Part shown: positions 10,223-19,632 of the stretch, piece by piece
How positions within the stretch are numbered: position 1 is the stretch's first letter
How the letters are laid out: each line of letters opens with the position of its first letter
Assembly: GCA_937930305.1 (NCBI GenBank)
Contig: CALGLE010000003.1
Span: 1 to 64,000, forward strand
Origin: an uncultured Granulosicoccaceae bacterium
GTDB lineage: Bacteria; Pseudomonadota; Gammaproteobacteria; Granulosicoccales; Granulosicoccaceae
DNA length: 64,000 nucleotides
Direction: 5' to 3'
The notes under the pieces: generated by a model
What the model saw: only the letters and a program-made list of their open reading frames with translations
Databases searched by the model: none
What the model was told of the DNA's origin: nothing
Program-made: the position numbers and the translations under genes

Positions 10223-11527
10223 TTACAGCTGTTGTCCTGAGCACACCTTCTCTTTGACGTTGTAGTTACCACACGACAGTGGGGCTCTCCAATCGGAGAT
10301 GATGTCTTTAGAACCCGGCAAATAATCTGACCACGCATCCCCTGGTACCAATCCATCGGTGGACCAAACAATGTCAAACTGACCATCGTCTTGAATTTCG
10401 CCAATTAATACGGGTTTTGTAATGTGGTGATTGGGCATCATGGTGGATGTACCACCGGATAAATTCGGTACAGAGACACCAATGAGTGCATCTTGCACAG
10501 CACTGGCATCGGTCGTGCCGGCTTTTTCAACCGCCTTCACCCACATGTTAAAGCCAATAAAATGGGCTTCCATTGGATCATTGGTTACACGATCCTCATC
10601 ACCAATGAATTCAAGCCAAGCATCAATAAATTCATCGTTGGTTTCAGAGTCAACACTTTGGAAGTAATTCCAAGCCGCCAAGTGCCCAACCAATGGAGCG
10701 GTATCGATACCAGAAAGCTCTTCCTCACCAACTGAAAAAGCCACCACGGGGATATCTTCAGCAGAAATACCCTGATTGGCCAGCTCTTTATAAAACGGCA
10801 CATTGGCATCACCATTAATGGTGGAAACTACAGCGGTTTTCTTTCCTTCGCTACCAAAGTTTTTAATATCAGCAACGATACTTTGCCAGTCGCTATGACC
10901 AAACGGGGTGTAATTAATTAAAATATCACTTTCATCCACACCTTTCGCTTTTAAATAAGCTTCCAGTATTTTATTGGTGGTACGAGGGTACACGTAATCC
11001 GTACCGGCAAGAATCCAACGCTCTGCCCCTATTTCATTCATTAAGTAATCAACTGCCGGGATGGCTTGTTGGTTTGGGGATGCGCCGGTATAAAATATAT
11101 TCTTTGAGGATTCTTCCCCTTCGTACTGAACGGGGTAAAACAAGATGCTGTTTAACTCTTCAAAAACCGGTAATACCGATTTTCTAGATACCGAAGTCCA
11201 GGCACCAAAAACGGCATCTACCTTCTCTTGTTCAATAAGTTCACGCGCTTTCTCGGCAAACAGTGGCCAATCAGACGCAGGATCAACCACGACTGCCTCA
11301 AGTTGTTTGCCAAGTAAGCCTCCGTTTTTGTTCTGCTCATCCACCAACATAAGCATGGTGTCTTTCAATGTGGTTTCACTAATGGCCATGGTCCCAGATA
11401 GAGAATGCAGCACACCGACTTTAATGGTATCCGCCGCCATTGCAGAACTGGAAAGGATAGAAGCCGCCATAGAGGCTGCGATAAGTGCATAGTTCGATCT
11501 TCGTTTCTTGATTAACAAGGGTCTCAA
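10223..11527 (-). CDS. urtA: Urea ABC transporter substrate-binding protein UrtA
   Basis: Periplasmic urea-binding protein, 434 residues. A basic leader (KKRRSN) and a hydrophobic stretch end at SSSAMA, giving mature protein from ADTIKVGVLHSLSGTMAISE, the UrtA opening. The sequence LFYPVQYEGEESSKNIFYTG is also typical of the family. No ATG fits: the start is TTG at 11525-11527 or TTG at 11516-11518. It is the promoter-proximal gene of the urt-ure unit; family members are usually induced by nitrogen limitation, but I could not identify the responsible site with certainty. Confidence 0.95.
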   Translation of the reverse strand: MRPLLIKKRRSNYALIAASMAASILSSSAMAADTIKVGVLHSLSGTMAISETTLKDTMLMLVDEQNKNGGLLGKQLEAVVVDPASDWPLFAEKARELIEQEKVDAVFGAWTSVSRKSVLPVFEELNSILFYPVQYEGEESSKNIFYTGASPNQQAIPAVDYLMNEIGAERWILAGTDYVYPRTTNKILEAYLKAKGVDESDILINYTPFGHSDWQSIVADIKNFGSEGKKTAVVSTINGDANVPFYKELANQGISAEDIPVVAFSVGEEELSGIDTAPLVGHLAAWNYFQSVDSETNDEFIDAWLEFIGDEDRVTNDPMEAHFIGFNMWVKAVEKAGTTDASAVQDALIGVSVPNLSGGTSTMMPNHHITKPVLIGEIQDDGQFDIVWSTDGLVPGDAWSDYLPGSKDIISDWRAPLSCGNYNVKEKVCSGQQL

Positions 11528-11584
11528 CCTAAGTTATGAATTGCACCAATCAAACTACGAGTTTTATGCCAGCACATTCCAACC

Positions 11585-11626
11585 AAGGTAAGTACTTAGT
11601 TATCAAGTATTTACGAAATTTTCGTA
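11585..11626 (-). promoter_or_regulatory. Candidate operator region upstream of urtA
   Basis: The 175-base region between DUF4184 and urtA contains a perfect 15-base palindrome, TACGAAATTTTCGTA at 11612-11626 (seven-base arms around one base). Beside it, AAGTACTTA and AAGTATTTA recur 15 bases apart. This lies about 60-100 bases upstream of the urtA start, a reasonable place for a regulator of the urea operon. No protein is assigned to it. Confidence 0.35.
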
Positions 11627-11702
11627 CAATTTTTTTAATCTTCGACTGCACCAAGGTCGAGCAAGAGTATCTTTTTTTGCACTATGCCCGTGCAAAATGA
11701 GA

Positions 11703-12485
11703 TCACGACTTTGCTTTCTCATTTCGTTGATTTGTGTAAATTAAAAACCCAACGCTATAAACAATCAACAGCCCAAGTAAAACGCCACCGGAGAGTTTGA
11801 TTGTTCTGCCAATCACGGCATAGAGTGAATCGCTCGACAGGGATGTGACAGCCGCCACAAGTATTGGTACCGATGCGAACACACCTAATACAGACAGTTT
11901 CCAGCGATGGCTGACGCGTGTGCCTGGCGCCTGAACCACTGGTTTTCGTGACAAGTAGAAAACCCACAGCAACATAAGAACGGGAAGACCCAACAGTGTG
12001 CTCCCATACTGAAATATTTTATATCCAGGCAACGAGAACTGCCCTACTGATATGGAAGCGTTGAGTGCGGGTAGTAGATTCACACCCCACCTGCCCTTAT
12101 GCGTGAACGCATCCCAAACAATGTGTGTACAAGCACCGAGTAAAACCGCCGCAATGATCGAGATCAAAAGCAAGCAGGTCTTTTCGTGTGTGGGCTGAAC
12201 CAGACGAAAATAGGAAGCAGGAATTCGGTGTTCAAACCAAGCCGGTAGTAGTGCGACGAGCGCAGGCCGTAGCACCCATTCAAACAAAAGATAGAACACC
12301 ACACCAACGGGCAAACAAAACAACACTAAGCCATGCCAGGAATGAGCGTAGTGATAGCTGACTAAAGGCCAGAAATGCGGCAGGTCTGGCACCATGCTAC
12401 CCACGACCAGCGCATTAAAGGGTAACCATCGACGCCAGGGCCACAAGGGTGTGACCGCAAGTATATGAGCAGGTGTAAATGGCAT
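11703..12485 (-). CDS. DUF4184 family membrane protein
   Basis: A 260-residue integral membrane protein that opens MPFTPAHILAVTPLWPWRRW and contains PDLPHFWPLVSYHYAHSWHG, the pattern of DUF4184 proteins. About six hydrophobic segments follow. A distant relation to membrane-bound YdjM/YfhO-like metal-dependent hydrolases has been suggested for such His/Asp-containing families, but no function is established and none is claimed here. Start ATG at 12483-12485. It lies 41 bases downstream of thrC on the same strand and could be read through from it. Confidence 0.8.
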   Translation of the reverse strand: MPFTPAHILAVTPLWPWRRWLPFNALVVGSMVPDLPHFWPLVSYHYAHSWHGLVLFCLPVGVVFYLLFEWVLRPALVALLPAWFEHRIPASYFRLVQPTHEKTCLLLISIIAAVLLGACTHIVWDAFTHKGRWGVNLLPALNASISVGQFSLPGYKIFQYGSTLLGLPVLMLLWVFYLSRKPVVQAPGTRVSHRWKLSVLGVFASVPILVAAVTSLSSDSLYAVIGRTIKLSGGVLLGLLIVYSVGFLIYTNQRNEKAKS

Positions 12486-12526
12486 CAGCCACTGTCAACG
12501 CATTGTGCTGACCGAAACGACGGCCT

Positions 12527-13651
12527 TTACACGTGCGCCAGAATGGCACTCTTTACTGAAGACAAATCCGCATCAATGGTTTTAACATTTTCACGCCCGG
12601 CAATCGCTGTGGCGGTGTCTTTGAGCCCATGGCCTGTGAGGGTGCAGGTCACCATACTGCCGGCTTTGATTTTACCGCTCTTGATGTCTCGAATGGCACC
12701 ACAAACCGACACAGCCGATGCCGGCTCACAGAACACACCTTCTTTGGTGGCGAGTAACGATTGCGTGTGCAGGAGCTCTTCATCGGTGACTTCATCAAAC
12801 CAACCGTTGGATTCTTCCACTGCCGCTTTTGCTAAATCCCAACTTTGTGGGTTACCGATGCGAATCGCGGTGGCCAGTGTTTCTGGATTATCTACAGGTT
12901 CGTTCCGCAAAAATGGCGCAGCACCCGCCGCTTGATAGCCCACCATCACAGGACGCGTATCGGTGAGCTTTTCGTCTAAGTACGGACAGTTACCATTGCA
13001 TAGGGTGCACGATTGGGTGTTGCAACCGGCCGCTTCTGAGAAACCGATCCAGTAGGCAGAAATATTTCCGGCGTTCCCAACAGGAATGCAGTGATAGTCC
13101 GGTGCCCGGCCTAACGATTCAACAATTTCTAAGGCAGCGGTTTTCTGGCCTTGTAAGCGAAACGGATTCACGGAATTAACGATTTCAACAGGGGCTTGCG
13201 CTGCGACTTCTTTAACGAGTCGCATGCCATCATCGAAGTTGCCACGAATTTGCAGAACAACCGCTCCGTGTGCGATGGCTTGCGCCAATTTACCCATCGG
13301 AATTTTACCTTCGGGAATTAATACAAACGCTGTCATGCCAGCGCGAGCCGCATAAGCTGCGGCAGCCGCAGACGTATTACCGGTGGAGGCACAAACAATC
13401 GCTTTGGCACCCTTCTCGGCTGCTTTGGTGACCGCCATGGCCATGCCACGATCCTTAAAAGAGGATGTTGGATTGGTGCCATCAAACTTTACGTACATCT
13501 CAACATCCAACCCAAATTCTTTCGGCAGGTTGTTCAAACGTATGAGCGGGGTATCGCCTTCACACAATGAAATGACTGGCGTATCGTCATTCACCGGTAG
13601 CCGACTGCGAAAGCGTTCTACAAGACCTTGATAGTGGTTGGGGTTTGACAT
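12527..13651 (-). CDS. thrC: Threonine synthase
   Basis: PLP-dependent enzyme converting O-phosphohomoserine to threonine, last step of threonine synthesis. The 374-residue protein has the cofactor lysine in NPTSSFKDRGMAMAV (about residues 60-74), the phosphate-binding STGNTSAAAAAYAARAG and the PVGNAGNISAYW loop. It is the shorter type used with a separate hom gene. An unusual feature is a four-cysteine cluster, C210-x4-C-x2-C-x3-C222 (CNTQSCTLCNGNC), in a loop after SEAAG. It lies 19 bases downstream of hom, so the two form an operon. Confidence 0.96.
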   Translation of the reverse strand: MSNPNHYQGLVERFRSRLPVNDDTPVISLCEGDTPLIRLNNLPKEFGLDVEMYVKFDGTNPTSSFKDRGMAMAVTKAAEKGAKAIVCASTGNTSAAAAAYAARAGMTAFVLIPEGKIPMGKLAQAIAHGAVVLQIRGNFDDGMRLVKEVAAQAPVEIVNSVNPFRLQGQKTAALEIVESLGRAPDYHCIPVGNAGNISAYWIGFSEAAGCNTQSCTLCNGNCPYLDEKLTDTRPVMVGYQAAGAAPFLRNEPVDNPETLATAIRIGNPQSWDLAKAAVEESNGWFDEVTDEELLHTQSLLATKEGVFCEPASAVSVCGAIRDIKSGKIKAGSMVTCTLTGHGLKDTATAIAGRENVKTIDADLSSVKSAILAHV

Positions 13652-13670
13652 GATTAATCTTCTTTCAGCC

Positions 13671-15023
13671 TTATAGAGTTTCTACGCGCAACAAAGTAAC
13701 AGGGGACGGTACGCACGGCAATGCTTCCACTTCAGCGATGGCCGCTCGCATTTCACCTTCGCGCACTTTGTGCGACAACAACACGATGGGCAATAACGTG
13801 GCGGTGGTTTCATCGGCAGCGTTAATCGCGTCGGGCTCTTTTTGCAAGATAGCCTCTAGACTGATGTTGTGCCGGCCGAAAATGCCGGCGATGTCTGCCA
13901 TTACGCCGGGCTTATCTTCCGCAGTGATCCGCAAGTAATATCCGCACTCAATATCATCTGGTTTTAATACGGGTAAATCTTGCAGTGCATCCGCTTGAAA
14001 CGCTAACGGCGGTACTTGATGTGAGGGATCACTGCCCATGGCGCGCACCATATCGGTGATATCAGCCACCGCGGCAGACCCCGTAGGTTCAGAACCGGCA
14101 CCGGGGCCGTAATACAAGGTTTGCCCAACGGCATCGCCTTCCACTAACACAGCATTCATCACACCGTGCACATTAGCGAGTAACTGACGTTGTGGAATTA
14201 AAGTGGGGTGTACTCGCAATTCCACTGCAGGGCCTGTATCGGTATCCCGACGGCGCGCAATGCCTAAGTGTTTGACGGCGTAACCGAGTTCGTTAGCGTG
14301 CACCACATCCTCTTGTTTAATATCTCGAATCCCTTCAATCATGAGTTCATCAAATTTCAATGGCATGCCAAAGGCGATGGATGCCAAGATGGTGAGCTTG
14401 TGTGCCGCATCAATGCCATCCACATCAAAGCTGGGATCGGCTTCTGCGTAGCCCAACGCCTGCGCTTCATCGAGCACATCGTCAAAATCACGACCTTGAT
14501 CGGTCATGGCCGTTAAGATGAAATTGCCGGTGCCATTGATGATGCCGGCCAAACTTTCGATTCTATTTGCCGCCAAGCCTTCACGCACTGCTTTGATGAC
14601 TGGGATGCCACCCGCAACCGCCGGTTCAAAACCGAACATCACTTTATATTTTTGCGCAGCTGCGAATAAGGTGTTGCCATGCATCGCCACTAAGGCCTTG
14701 TTGGCAGTGATCACGTGTTTGCCATGCGCAAGAGCCGTAAGACACAAATCCAACGCTGGCTGTTCGCCGCCCATCACCTCACAGACGATGTCGACATCGG
14801 GGTTGTTCACCACGCTCATGGCGTCATCGGTGATGGTGATATCCACGCCCGCTGCCGAGGCGGCGGCTTCGGCTTTCGCCACATTGCGCACGGCGGCGGT
14901 TGTGACATCCACACGCCGGCCGGTGCGACGGGTTATTTCATCGGCGTTACGGGTGAGAATGGTGGCAATACCCTGCCCCACAGTTCCAAACCCCAACAGA
15001 CCCACCTTCACTGAATTCAACAC
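13671..15023 (-). CDS. hom: Homoserine dehydrogenase with ACT domain
   Basis: NAD(P)-dependent reduction of aspartate semialdehyde to homoserine. The 450-residue protein has the Rossmann motif GFGTVGQG near residue 11, the catalytic-domain stretch GIINGTGNFILTAM, DPSFDVDGIDAAHKL, and a C-terminal ACT domain (YYLRITAEDKPGVMADIAG) expected to bind threonine for feedback control. Start is GTG at 15021-15023 or TTG at 15018-15020; the AGGAG just upstream is better spaced for the TTG. Forms an operon with thrC. Confidence 0.96.
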   Translation of the reverse strand: MLNSVKVGLLGFGTVGQGIATILTRNADEITRRTGRRVDVTTAAVRNVAKAEAAASAAGVDITITDDAMSVVNNPDVDIVCEVMGGEQPALDLCLTALAHGKHVITANKALVAMHGNTLFAAAQKYKVMFGFEPAVAGGIPVIKAVREGLAANRIESLAGIINGTGNFILTAMTDQGRDFDDVLDEAQALGYAEADPSFDVDGIDAAHKLTILASIAFGMPLKFDELMIEGIRDIKQEDVVHANELGYAVKHLGIARRRDTDTGPAVELRVHPTLIPQRQLLANVHGVMNAVLVEGDAVGQTLYYGPGAGSEPTGSAAVADITDMVRAMGSDPSHQVPPLAFQADALQDLPVLKPDDIECGYYLRITAEDKPGVMADIAGIFGRHNISLEAILQKEPDAINAADETTATLLPIVLLSHKVREGEMRAAIAEVEALPCVPSPVTLLRVETL

Positions 15024-15124
15024 CTTCTCCTAACTGCTCAAACTAATCCGACGAGTGGCGGTATTATACGTCTGCAGCCCCCCTGCCACCGAGGCAATCG
15101 GCGTCGTAAACCGGATTAGGCCCT

Positions 15125-15523
15125 ATGAAATTTCAGCTAGAGACCTCAGAACACAACCTGATCAGCCACTATGGGCCCGGCGCACTGGCGGTGAACGGGC
15201 AGGAATACCACAGCAACTTGCTCATAACCCAAGATGCGGTGATCGAAAATTGGTGTGATGGCAATGATGTAGCGGCCCTGAGTGAGCAACACTTCGCCCC
15301 CCTACTGGACATGCCGCCCGAGGATCGGCCTGAAATCGTGCTGCTTGGCTCAGGCGACAATCATGTCTTCCCTGATATGAAATTGCTGGTCGCTTTAAAG
15401 CGCCGAGGGCTTATCGTGGAAGTGATGAACACGCGTGCTGCCTGCCGAACCTACAGCGTGCTGGTGAGTGAATACCGAAGCGTGGCGGCCGCCCTGATTC
15501 AATTAAATTCAGACGCAACATAA
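15125..15523 (+). CDS. Mth938-like (DUF498) domain protein
   Basis: A 132-residue single-domain protein with the Mth938-like fold pattern, including PEIVLLGSGDNHVFPDMKLLVAL and the following GLIVEVMNTRAACRTYSVLVSEYRSVAAAL. Relatives include mitochondrial complex I assembly factor NDUFAF3; bacterial members have no firmly defined role. It is divergent from hom, with 101 bases between the two starts. ATG start at 15125. No signal peptide or membrane segment. Confidence 0.85.
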   Translation: MKFQLETSEHNLISHYGPGALAVNGQEYHSNLLITQDAVIENWCDGNDVAALSEQHFAPLLDMPPEDRPEIVLLGSGDNHVFPDMKLLVALKRRGLIVEVMNTRAACRTYSVLVSEYRSVAAALIQLNSDAT

Positions 15524-15550
15524 AACATCACCGATTCCGGCTATCTGATC

Positions 15551-16069
15551 ATGGGTGATGCAGCCAACCGGTTAATTAGCTACGTCGCAGCGATTTCGAC
15601 GAATACAAAAATAGCGTTCGTTTTATTGTTTTTGTTCATCCTGTTTTTCTTTTTCAAGTTGGCTCGATCATCCACTCTCAACGAAAGCGGGAAAGTCGTC
15701 GTTCGATATCACTCGCCGCTTCAGTGGCCACGTCGCTATGCCGAGCAGCTTGCCCAAAGTCGTTCTACTTACAGTCCCAAACAGAAAAAAGTGCTGTCGT
15801 TTTTATATCGAGGTAAATCGGTATTTGAGGCGTTTGGCTGTTTTTTATTGGGCTCGATTCTTGTGGGTGCGGGCATACTTCTAGTGACTAACGACAGCTT
15901 GGCTTCCCAACAATTTTTTCCGTGGATACTGGTAGGCTCAGGTTGCTTTTTTCTCGTGGCGGCTGTGTGGGTGTACCGTAGTCGCTCATTCAACGATCCA
16001 TTTATCGATGCAGACAAAAAACTGTCAGAGTTGCCTGCTGATGACAATGTCACCAGTAAGAAATCGTAA
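15551..16069 (+). CDS. Small membrane protein, unrecognised
   Basis: I do not recognise this 172-residue protein. It has one hydrophobic segment near residues 20-36 and two more near 95-112 and 122-142, with a polar loop between and a charged C-terminal tail. No motif points to a function. It begins 27 bases after the Mth938-like gene on the same strand, so the two may be co-transcribed. Its stop faces the end of the GntR regulator gene only four bases away, with no visible terminator between. Confidence 0.65.
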   Translation: MGDAANRLISYVAAISTNTKIAFVLLFLFILFFFFKLARSSTLNESGKVVVRYHSPLQWPRRYAEQLAQSRSTYSPKQKKVLSFLYRGKSVFEAFGCFLLGSILVGAGILLVTNDSLASQQFFPWILVGSGCFFLVAAVWVYRSRSFNDPFIDADKKLSELPADDNVTSKKS

Positions 16070-16073
16070 GCAC

Positions 16074-16790
16074 TCAATCAATGGTGACCTCACTTTCTAC
16101 CTCAAAACGTTTCGCATCGTATAGAGCTTTTGACATTTCAATCAGGCTGCCATCACCCGCGTAAAGATCAGCCTCGAGTAACAAGGCAGGTGATGCAACA
16201 GACAAGCCCATGATGGTTTGTTCTTCGGCTGGACAAAGCATGGCCCGCGTGGTTTGTCTTACGCGTGCAACTTCGGTGTTGTACTCTTCTTCAATCACTT
16301 GGAAAATGGACGTCGGTTTACTTTTTAAGATGGGTACGATTGCCACGAATTTTTCTGGCACATACACGCGGTTTACAACAAACGGCCATTGTTCACCCTG
16401 TAAAGTTCGGGTGGCGATGATTTCTAACCACTGCTCAGATTCAGCCTGGTGTTTTTGTAGTTCAGGAATCTGCTCGGTGTGAACGCGCCCAATATGGGTT
16501 ATCTTTAAATGGGTCGCACGCCCTAGGCTTAATAGCTCCTGCACGTTGCGAGTCACCATACTGAAACGTTTTTTTGGACTCGTGGAAATGACTTGGGTAC
16601 CGCTGCGCCTGCGGCGTGACAACACCCCTTTTTTTTCCAAATCGGTGAAGGCCAGTCGAATGGTTGAACGACTGACACCTAACTCGGAAGCCAATTTCAC
16701 TTCGGGCTCCAATTGATCACCCACTTTAAGCTCACCGGCTTTAATGCGTTGCAAAATTTGTTCAGTGACTTGTTGAGCTAATGATGTCAT
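16074..16790 (-). CDS. GntR-family regulator with UTRA ligand domain
   Basis: Transcription factor of about 238 residues: an N-terminal winged helix-turn-helix (VTEQILQRIKAGELKVGDQ, ELGVSRSTIRLAFTDLEKKG) and a C-terminal UTRA domain that senses a small molecule (HutC subfamily). The ATG at 16788-16790 is chosen because AGGA lies eight bases upstream and it overlaps the dctM stop as ATGA; an in-frame ATG 21 bases upstream has no ribosome site. Being last in the oplAH-hyuAB-TRAP operon, it is probably co-transcribed with the genes it controls, sensing the transported substrate or a product. The ligand is unknown. Confidence 0.88.
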   Translation of the reverse strand: MTSLAQQVTEQILQRIKAGELKVGDQLEPEVKLASELGVSRSTIRLAFTDLEKKGVLSRRRRSGTQVISTSPKKRFSMVTRNVQELLSLGRATHLKITHIGRVHTEQIPELQKHQAESEQWLEIIATRTLQGEQWPFVVNRVYVPEKFVAIVPILKSKPTSIFQVIEEEYNTEVARVRQTTRAMLCPAEEQTIMGLSVASPALLLEADLYAGDGSLIEMSKALYDAKRFEVESEVTID

Positions 16791-18076
16791 TGCAAAATTC
16801 CTGGTAACCATAAGGCAATTTGCGGGAAGACTGCTAATAAGACTGCGAATCCAAGCATGATAAAAAAGAAGGGTAAAGCCGCACGCGCAATAGTGCCAAT
16901 GCTTTCACCTGTTTGCGATTGAATAACAAACAAGTTAAACCCTATGGGCGGTGTAATTTGGCTTATTTCCACAGCCACGACCACGAAAATTCCGAACCAG
17001 ATGGCATCAAATCCCGCGGCGATGACCAGTGGCAAGGTAATCGGTAGTGTCATAACAATGATTGAGGTGCCGTCTAGAAACATACCTAACAAGGCGTAAA
17101 AGAACAACAGCACAACAATTAGAACAATGGGCGACAAACCCAATGAAGCAATTTGACTGGCGATGGCTTTCGGTATTCCTAAGAAACCAAAGGCTGAATT
17201 TAATAAAGCGGCACCCACGATAATCAATCCAATCATGGCGGATGTGCGCACCGCTCGTCGGCCCGCCCGGTTCAGCATGGCCCAGCTTAAGCTACCCGAA
17301 AATGCGGCGATAATGAGAGCGCCTAAAACACCGAGTGCCGCGAGCTCACTGATACTGGCTAACCCCATATACATGGCACCCAGAATAGAAAAAATTAACA
17401 ACGACACCGACCCGATATCTCGCAGGCCCTGCAATCGTTCATTCCAAGTGGGTTTTTCAACCACGGGTTGACTTGACGTCACCCATTGATGAATGGCGAT
17501 GTAAACCATATAAAACGCAGCGAGTAAGAAGCCAGGAACAATGCCGGCAATAAAGAGTTCTAAAATGCTCTGCTCAGCCACCACGCCATAGATAATCATT
17601 ATGATGGATGGCGGTATTAAAAAACCCAGCGTTCCAGCACCAGCCAAAGACCCCATGGCCAATTGCCGATCATAGCCACGTGCACGCAGTTCCGGCAAGC
17701 TGACTTTTCCAACAATGGCGGTTGTTGCCGCTGAAGAGCCAGAGACCGCAGCAAACAACGTTGAGCCAACTACGTTGATGTGCATTAATCCGCCGGGAAG
17801 CCTGCCCACCCAGGGAGCCAGCCCTGAAAACAACAAACGACCAATGCCAGCACTGACCAACAATTCACTCATCAGTATAAATAACGGCAGCGACAATAAA
17901 GGTTTGGGTATTAATGACCCCCAAACCAAACCACTGGCGAAAATGTCCATTGGAATATTAGGCTTAAACAACACCAGTAAACCGTAGCCGACGGCAAAAA
18001 GTGATAGCCCAATCCAAACAGAACCGCCGAGTAAGGCGATAAATAAAATCAATGTCACCAGCGCAATATCAAACAC
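16787..18076 (-). CDS. TRAP transporter large permease (DctM), copy 1
   Basis: The 12-helix-type permease of a tripartite ATP-independent periplasmic transporter, 429 residues, driven by ion gradients. Family stretches AAVSGSSAATTAIVGKVSLPEL, GTLGFLIPPSIIMIIYGVVAEQSI and ITPPIGFNLFVIQ are present. Starts GTG at 18074-18076, overlapping dctQ by eight bases, and overlaps the regulator gene by four. It is clearly paralogous to the large permease at 28700-30004, sharing FSGLAPWVGRLPG. Confidence 0.95.
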   Translation of the reverse strand: MFDIALVTLILFIALLGGSVWIGLSLFAVGYGLLVLFKPNIPMDIFASGLVWGSLIPKPLLSLPLFILMSELLVSAGIGRLLFSGLAPWVGRLPGGLMHINVVGSTLFAAVSGSSAATTAIVGKVSLPELRARGYDRQLAMGSLAGAGTLGFLIPPSIIMIIYGVVAEQSILELFIAGIVPGFLLAAFYMVYIAIHQWVTSSQPVVEKPTWNERLQGLRDIGSVSLLIFSILGAMYMGLASISELAALGVLGALIIAAFSGSLSWAMLNRAGRRAVRTSAMIGLIIVGAALLNSAFGFLGIPKAIASQIASLGLSPIVLIVVLLFFYALLGMFLDGTSIIVMTLPITLPLVIAAGFDAIWFGIFVVVAVEISQITPPIGFNLFVIQSQTGESIGTIARAALPFFFIMLGFAVLLAVFPQIALWLPGILQ

Positions 18077-18602
18077 CGAAGTCTTCCTTATCGATGTCGA
18101 TGTCTACATCACGCCACTCGTATTGGGCGTCGACGCTGCGACGTATCACGCGTGCCAATAAATCCAGCCAGAGCTGAGTAAAGCCCCATAAAACCAGTAG
18201 CTGCGGTATCCATAGTGGGGTTTTGGTCACCGTGGTAGCCAGAATGTTTCTGTCTAACGACGTAGCCACCTTGGTAAACATGGCCGAGACAATGAGCAAC
18301 ACGATGATCAAAGCAATCAGATTAGCGATGATGTCGATGGGTTTTTTATAGCGCATCGGTAACGCATCGGTTAACAGCGATATGCGCACATGGGTTCCAG
18401 AGCGTATGGCTGGCCCAGAACCCAGTGCAAATATCGCTGCCATAGCGTATTGGCTAAACTCCCACGAATACGACAAACTGCGCGCTTGTGATCGAGCGAC
18501 AACCTCCGCCAGCATCAATGTGCAGTAACCAAAAATGAGCACCACAGCGATCGATTCAGCCAAACGCGATAAGCCATCTATGCCGTTTAGGAATCGTTTC
18601 AC
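18069..18602 (-). CDS. TRAP transporter small permease (DctQ), copy 1
   Basis: The four-helix small membrane subunit of a TRAP transporter, 177 residues, with a typical second segment (SQYAMAAIFALGSGPAIRSG) and WIPQLLVLWGFTQLWLDLLAR near the end. It binds the large permease in the inner membrane. GTG start at 18600-18602. It lies 43 bases after the binding-protein gene and overlaps the large permease gene. Confidence 0.92.
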   Translation of the reverse strand: MKRFLNGIDGLSRLAESIAVVLIFGYCTLMLAEVVARSQARSLSYSWEFSQYAMAAIFALGSGPAIRSGTHVRISLLTDALPMRYKKPIDIIANLIALIIVLLIVSAMFTKVATSLDRNILATTVTKTPLWIPQLLVLWGFTQLWLDLLARVIRRSVDAQYEWRDVDIDIDKEDFGV

Positions 18603-18645
18603 TTTTATGGTGCTCTCCAGGATATATGCAACAGTGCAGTGACGG

Positions 18646-19632
18646 CTACTTACCCAGCTTTGAACTGTAAGCCTCGATCACAGCTTCCGCTTCGGGCACA
18701 TCTTCAAAAAAGCTTGCCCACATCGATTTGCCGGCTTCTGCCATCTTCGCTTTCAGACTGTCATCGGCTTGCGATACCGTCATACCGTTCTCGACCAGTA
18801 CGGCCGTTTTTTCCGCATCTTCAGCTGCCGATACTTTCCAAAATTCTGCTTCCATCTTTGCAGCCAATGTTTCTATGGTGCTGCGCTCTGCATCAGTTAG
18901 TGCATCCCAGGCATCCAAATTAACGGTGACCGCATCAGGAGACGTTGACCAGTTCAAAGGATTGAAGTGCTGAGTAAATTGGTAAAGCTTGGAGTTTGCG
19001 CCGGTGGAGGTTGAAGTTGCAGCGCCATCCACTGTACCCGCAGCGACGGCAGCCGCCAATTCACCAAACGGAAGTTCAACCGGGGCTGCACCCAGCTTTT
19101 CTAGAAATTCGAAAGACGTTGCATTAAACGCTCGAATTCGCTGACCACTGATGTCACCTGCACTGACCACGGCTGTCTTTGTATAGACACCGGGGGACGG
19201 CCAAGGTACGTAGTACAGAACTTTTTGATTGTGTTTGGCAAAAATTTCATCATAAACAGGGCCCGCTGTTTCCAACCAGGCTTTCATTTCATCTTGGCCT
19301 TGAATTAAATACGGCAGGGTGTCAATGCCTAAGAACGGGGCTTCACCCGCTTGCAAGAACAGCAACATATCCGCCATCTGCACAACACCGTTTTCAACAG
19401 CCGATAATTTCTCCGTAATTTTTACACCGATTTCACCCGAAAGATGCACCGTTATATCAACAGAGCCATCGGTTTCTGCACGCACTGCATCGGCAAACGC
19501 GATTGCATTTTTTGCGTGAAAGTTTTCTGCACCCCAAGCCGTACTGAGGTCCCATTTTGTTTCAGCAACACTGACACCACAGCCAAGGGCCATGATCGTT
19601 GTTGCAGCTAGCAACTGATTAAATCGTTTCAT
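18646..19632 (-). CDS. TRAP transporter substrate-binding protein (DctP), copy 1
   Basis: Periplasmic binding protein of 328 residues with a signal peptide ending GVSVAE. The DctP family pattern is clear, including YYVPWPSPGVYTKTAV, RIRAFNATSFEFLEKLGAAP and the ligand-contacting STSTGANSK region. It shares these with the second DctP at 27137-28099, so the two systems are paralogues with probably related ligands. The ATG at 19630-19632 overlaps the end of hyuB by 14 bases. Substrate is inferred only from context (a cyclic amide or related organic acid). Confidence 0.93.
   Translation of the reverse strand: MKRFNQLLAATTIMALGCGVSVAETKWDLSTAWGAENFHAKNAIAFADAVRAETDGSVDITVHLSGEIGVKITEKLSAVENGVVQMADMLLFLQAGEAPFLGIDTLPYLIQGQDEMKAWLETAGPVYDEIFAKHNQKVLYYVPWPSPGVYTKTAVVSAGDISGQRIRAFNATSFEFLEKLGAAPVELPFGELAAAVAAGTVDGAATSTSTGANSKLYQFTQHFNPLNWSTSPDAVTVNLDAWDALTDAERSTIETLAAKMEAEFWKVSAAEDAEKTAVLVENGMTVSQADDSLKAKMAEAGKSMWASFFEDVPEAEAVIEAYSSKLGK

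Noticed and set aside
11528..11702. Sigma-54 promoter upstream of urtA
   Set aside because: GG and GC pairs near 11570-11585 are spaced one base too short, and the TGGCAC/TTGC context is poor.
16791..16811. Earlier ATG for the GntR regulator
   Set aside because: There is no ribosome site before it, whereas the ATG at 16790 has AGGA and the ATGA coupling seen elsewhere in the operon.
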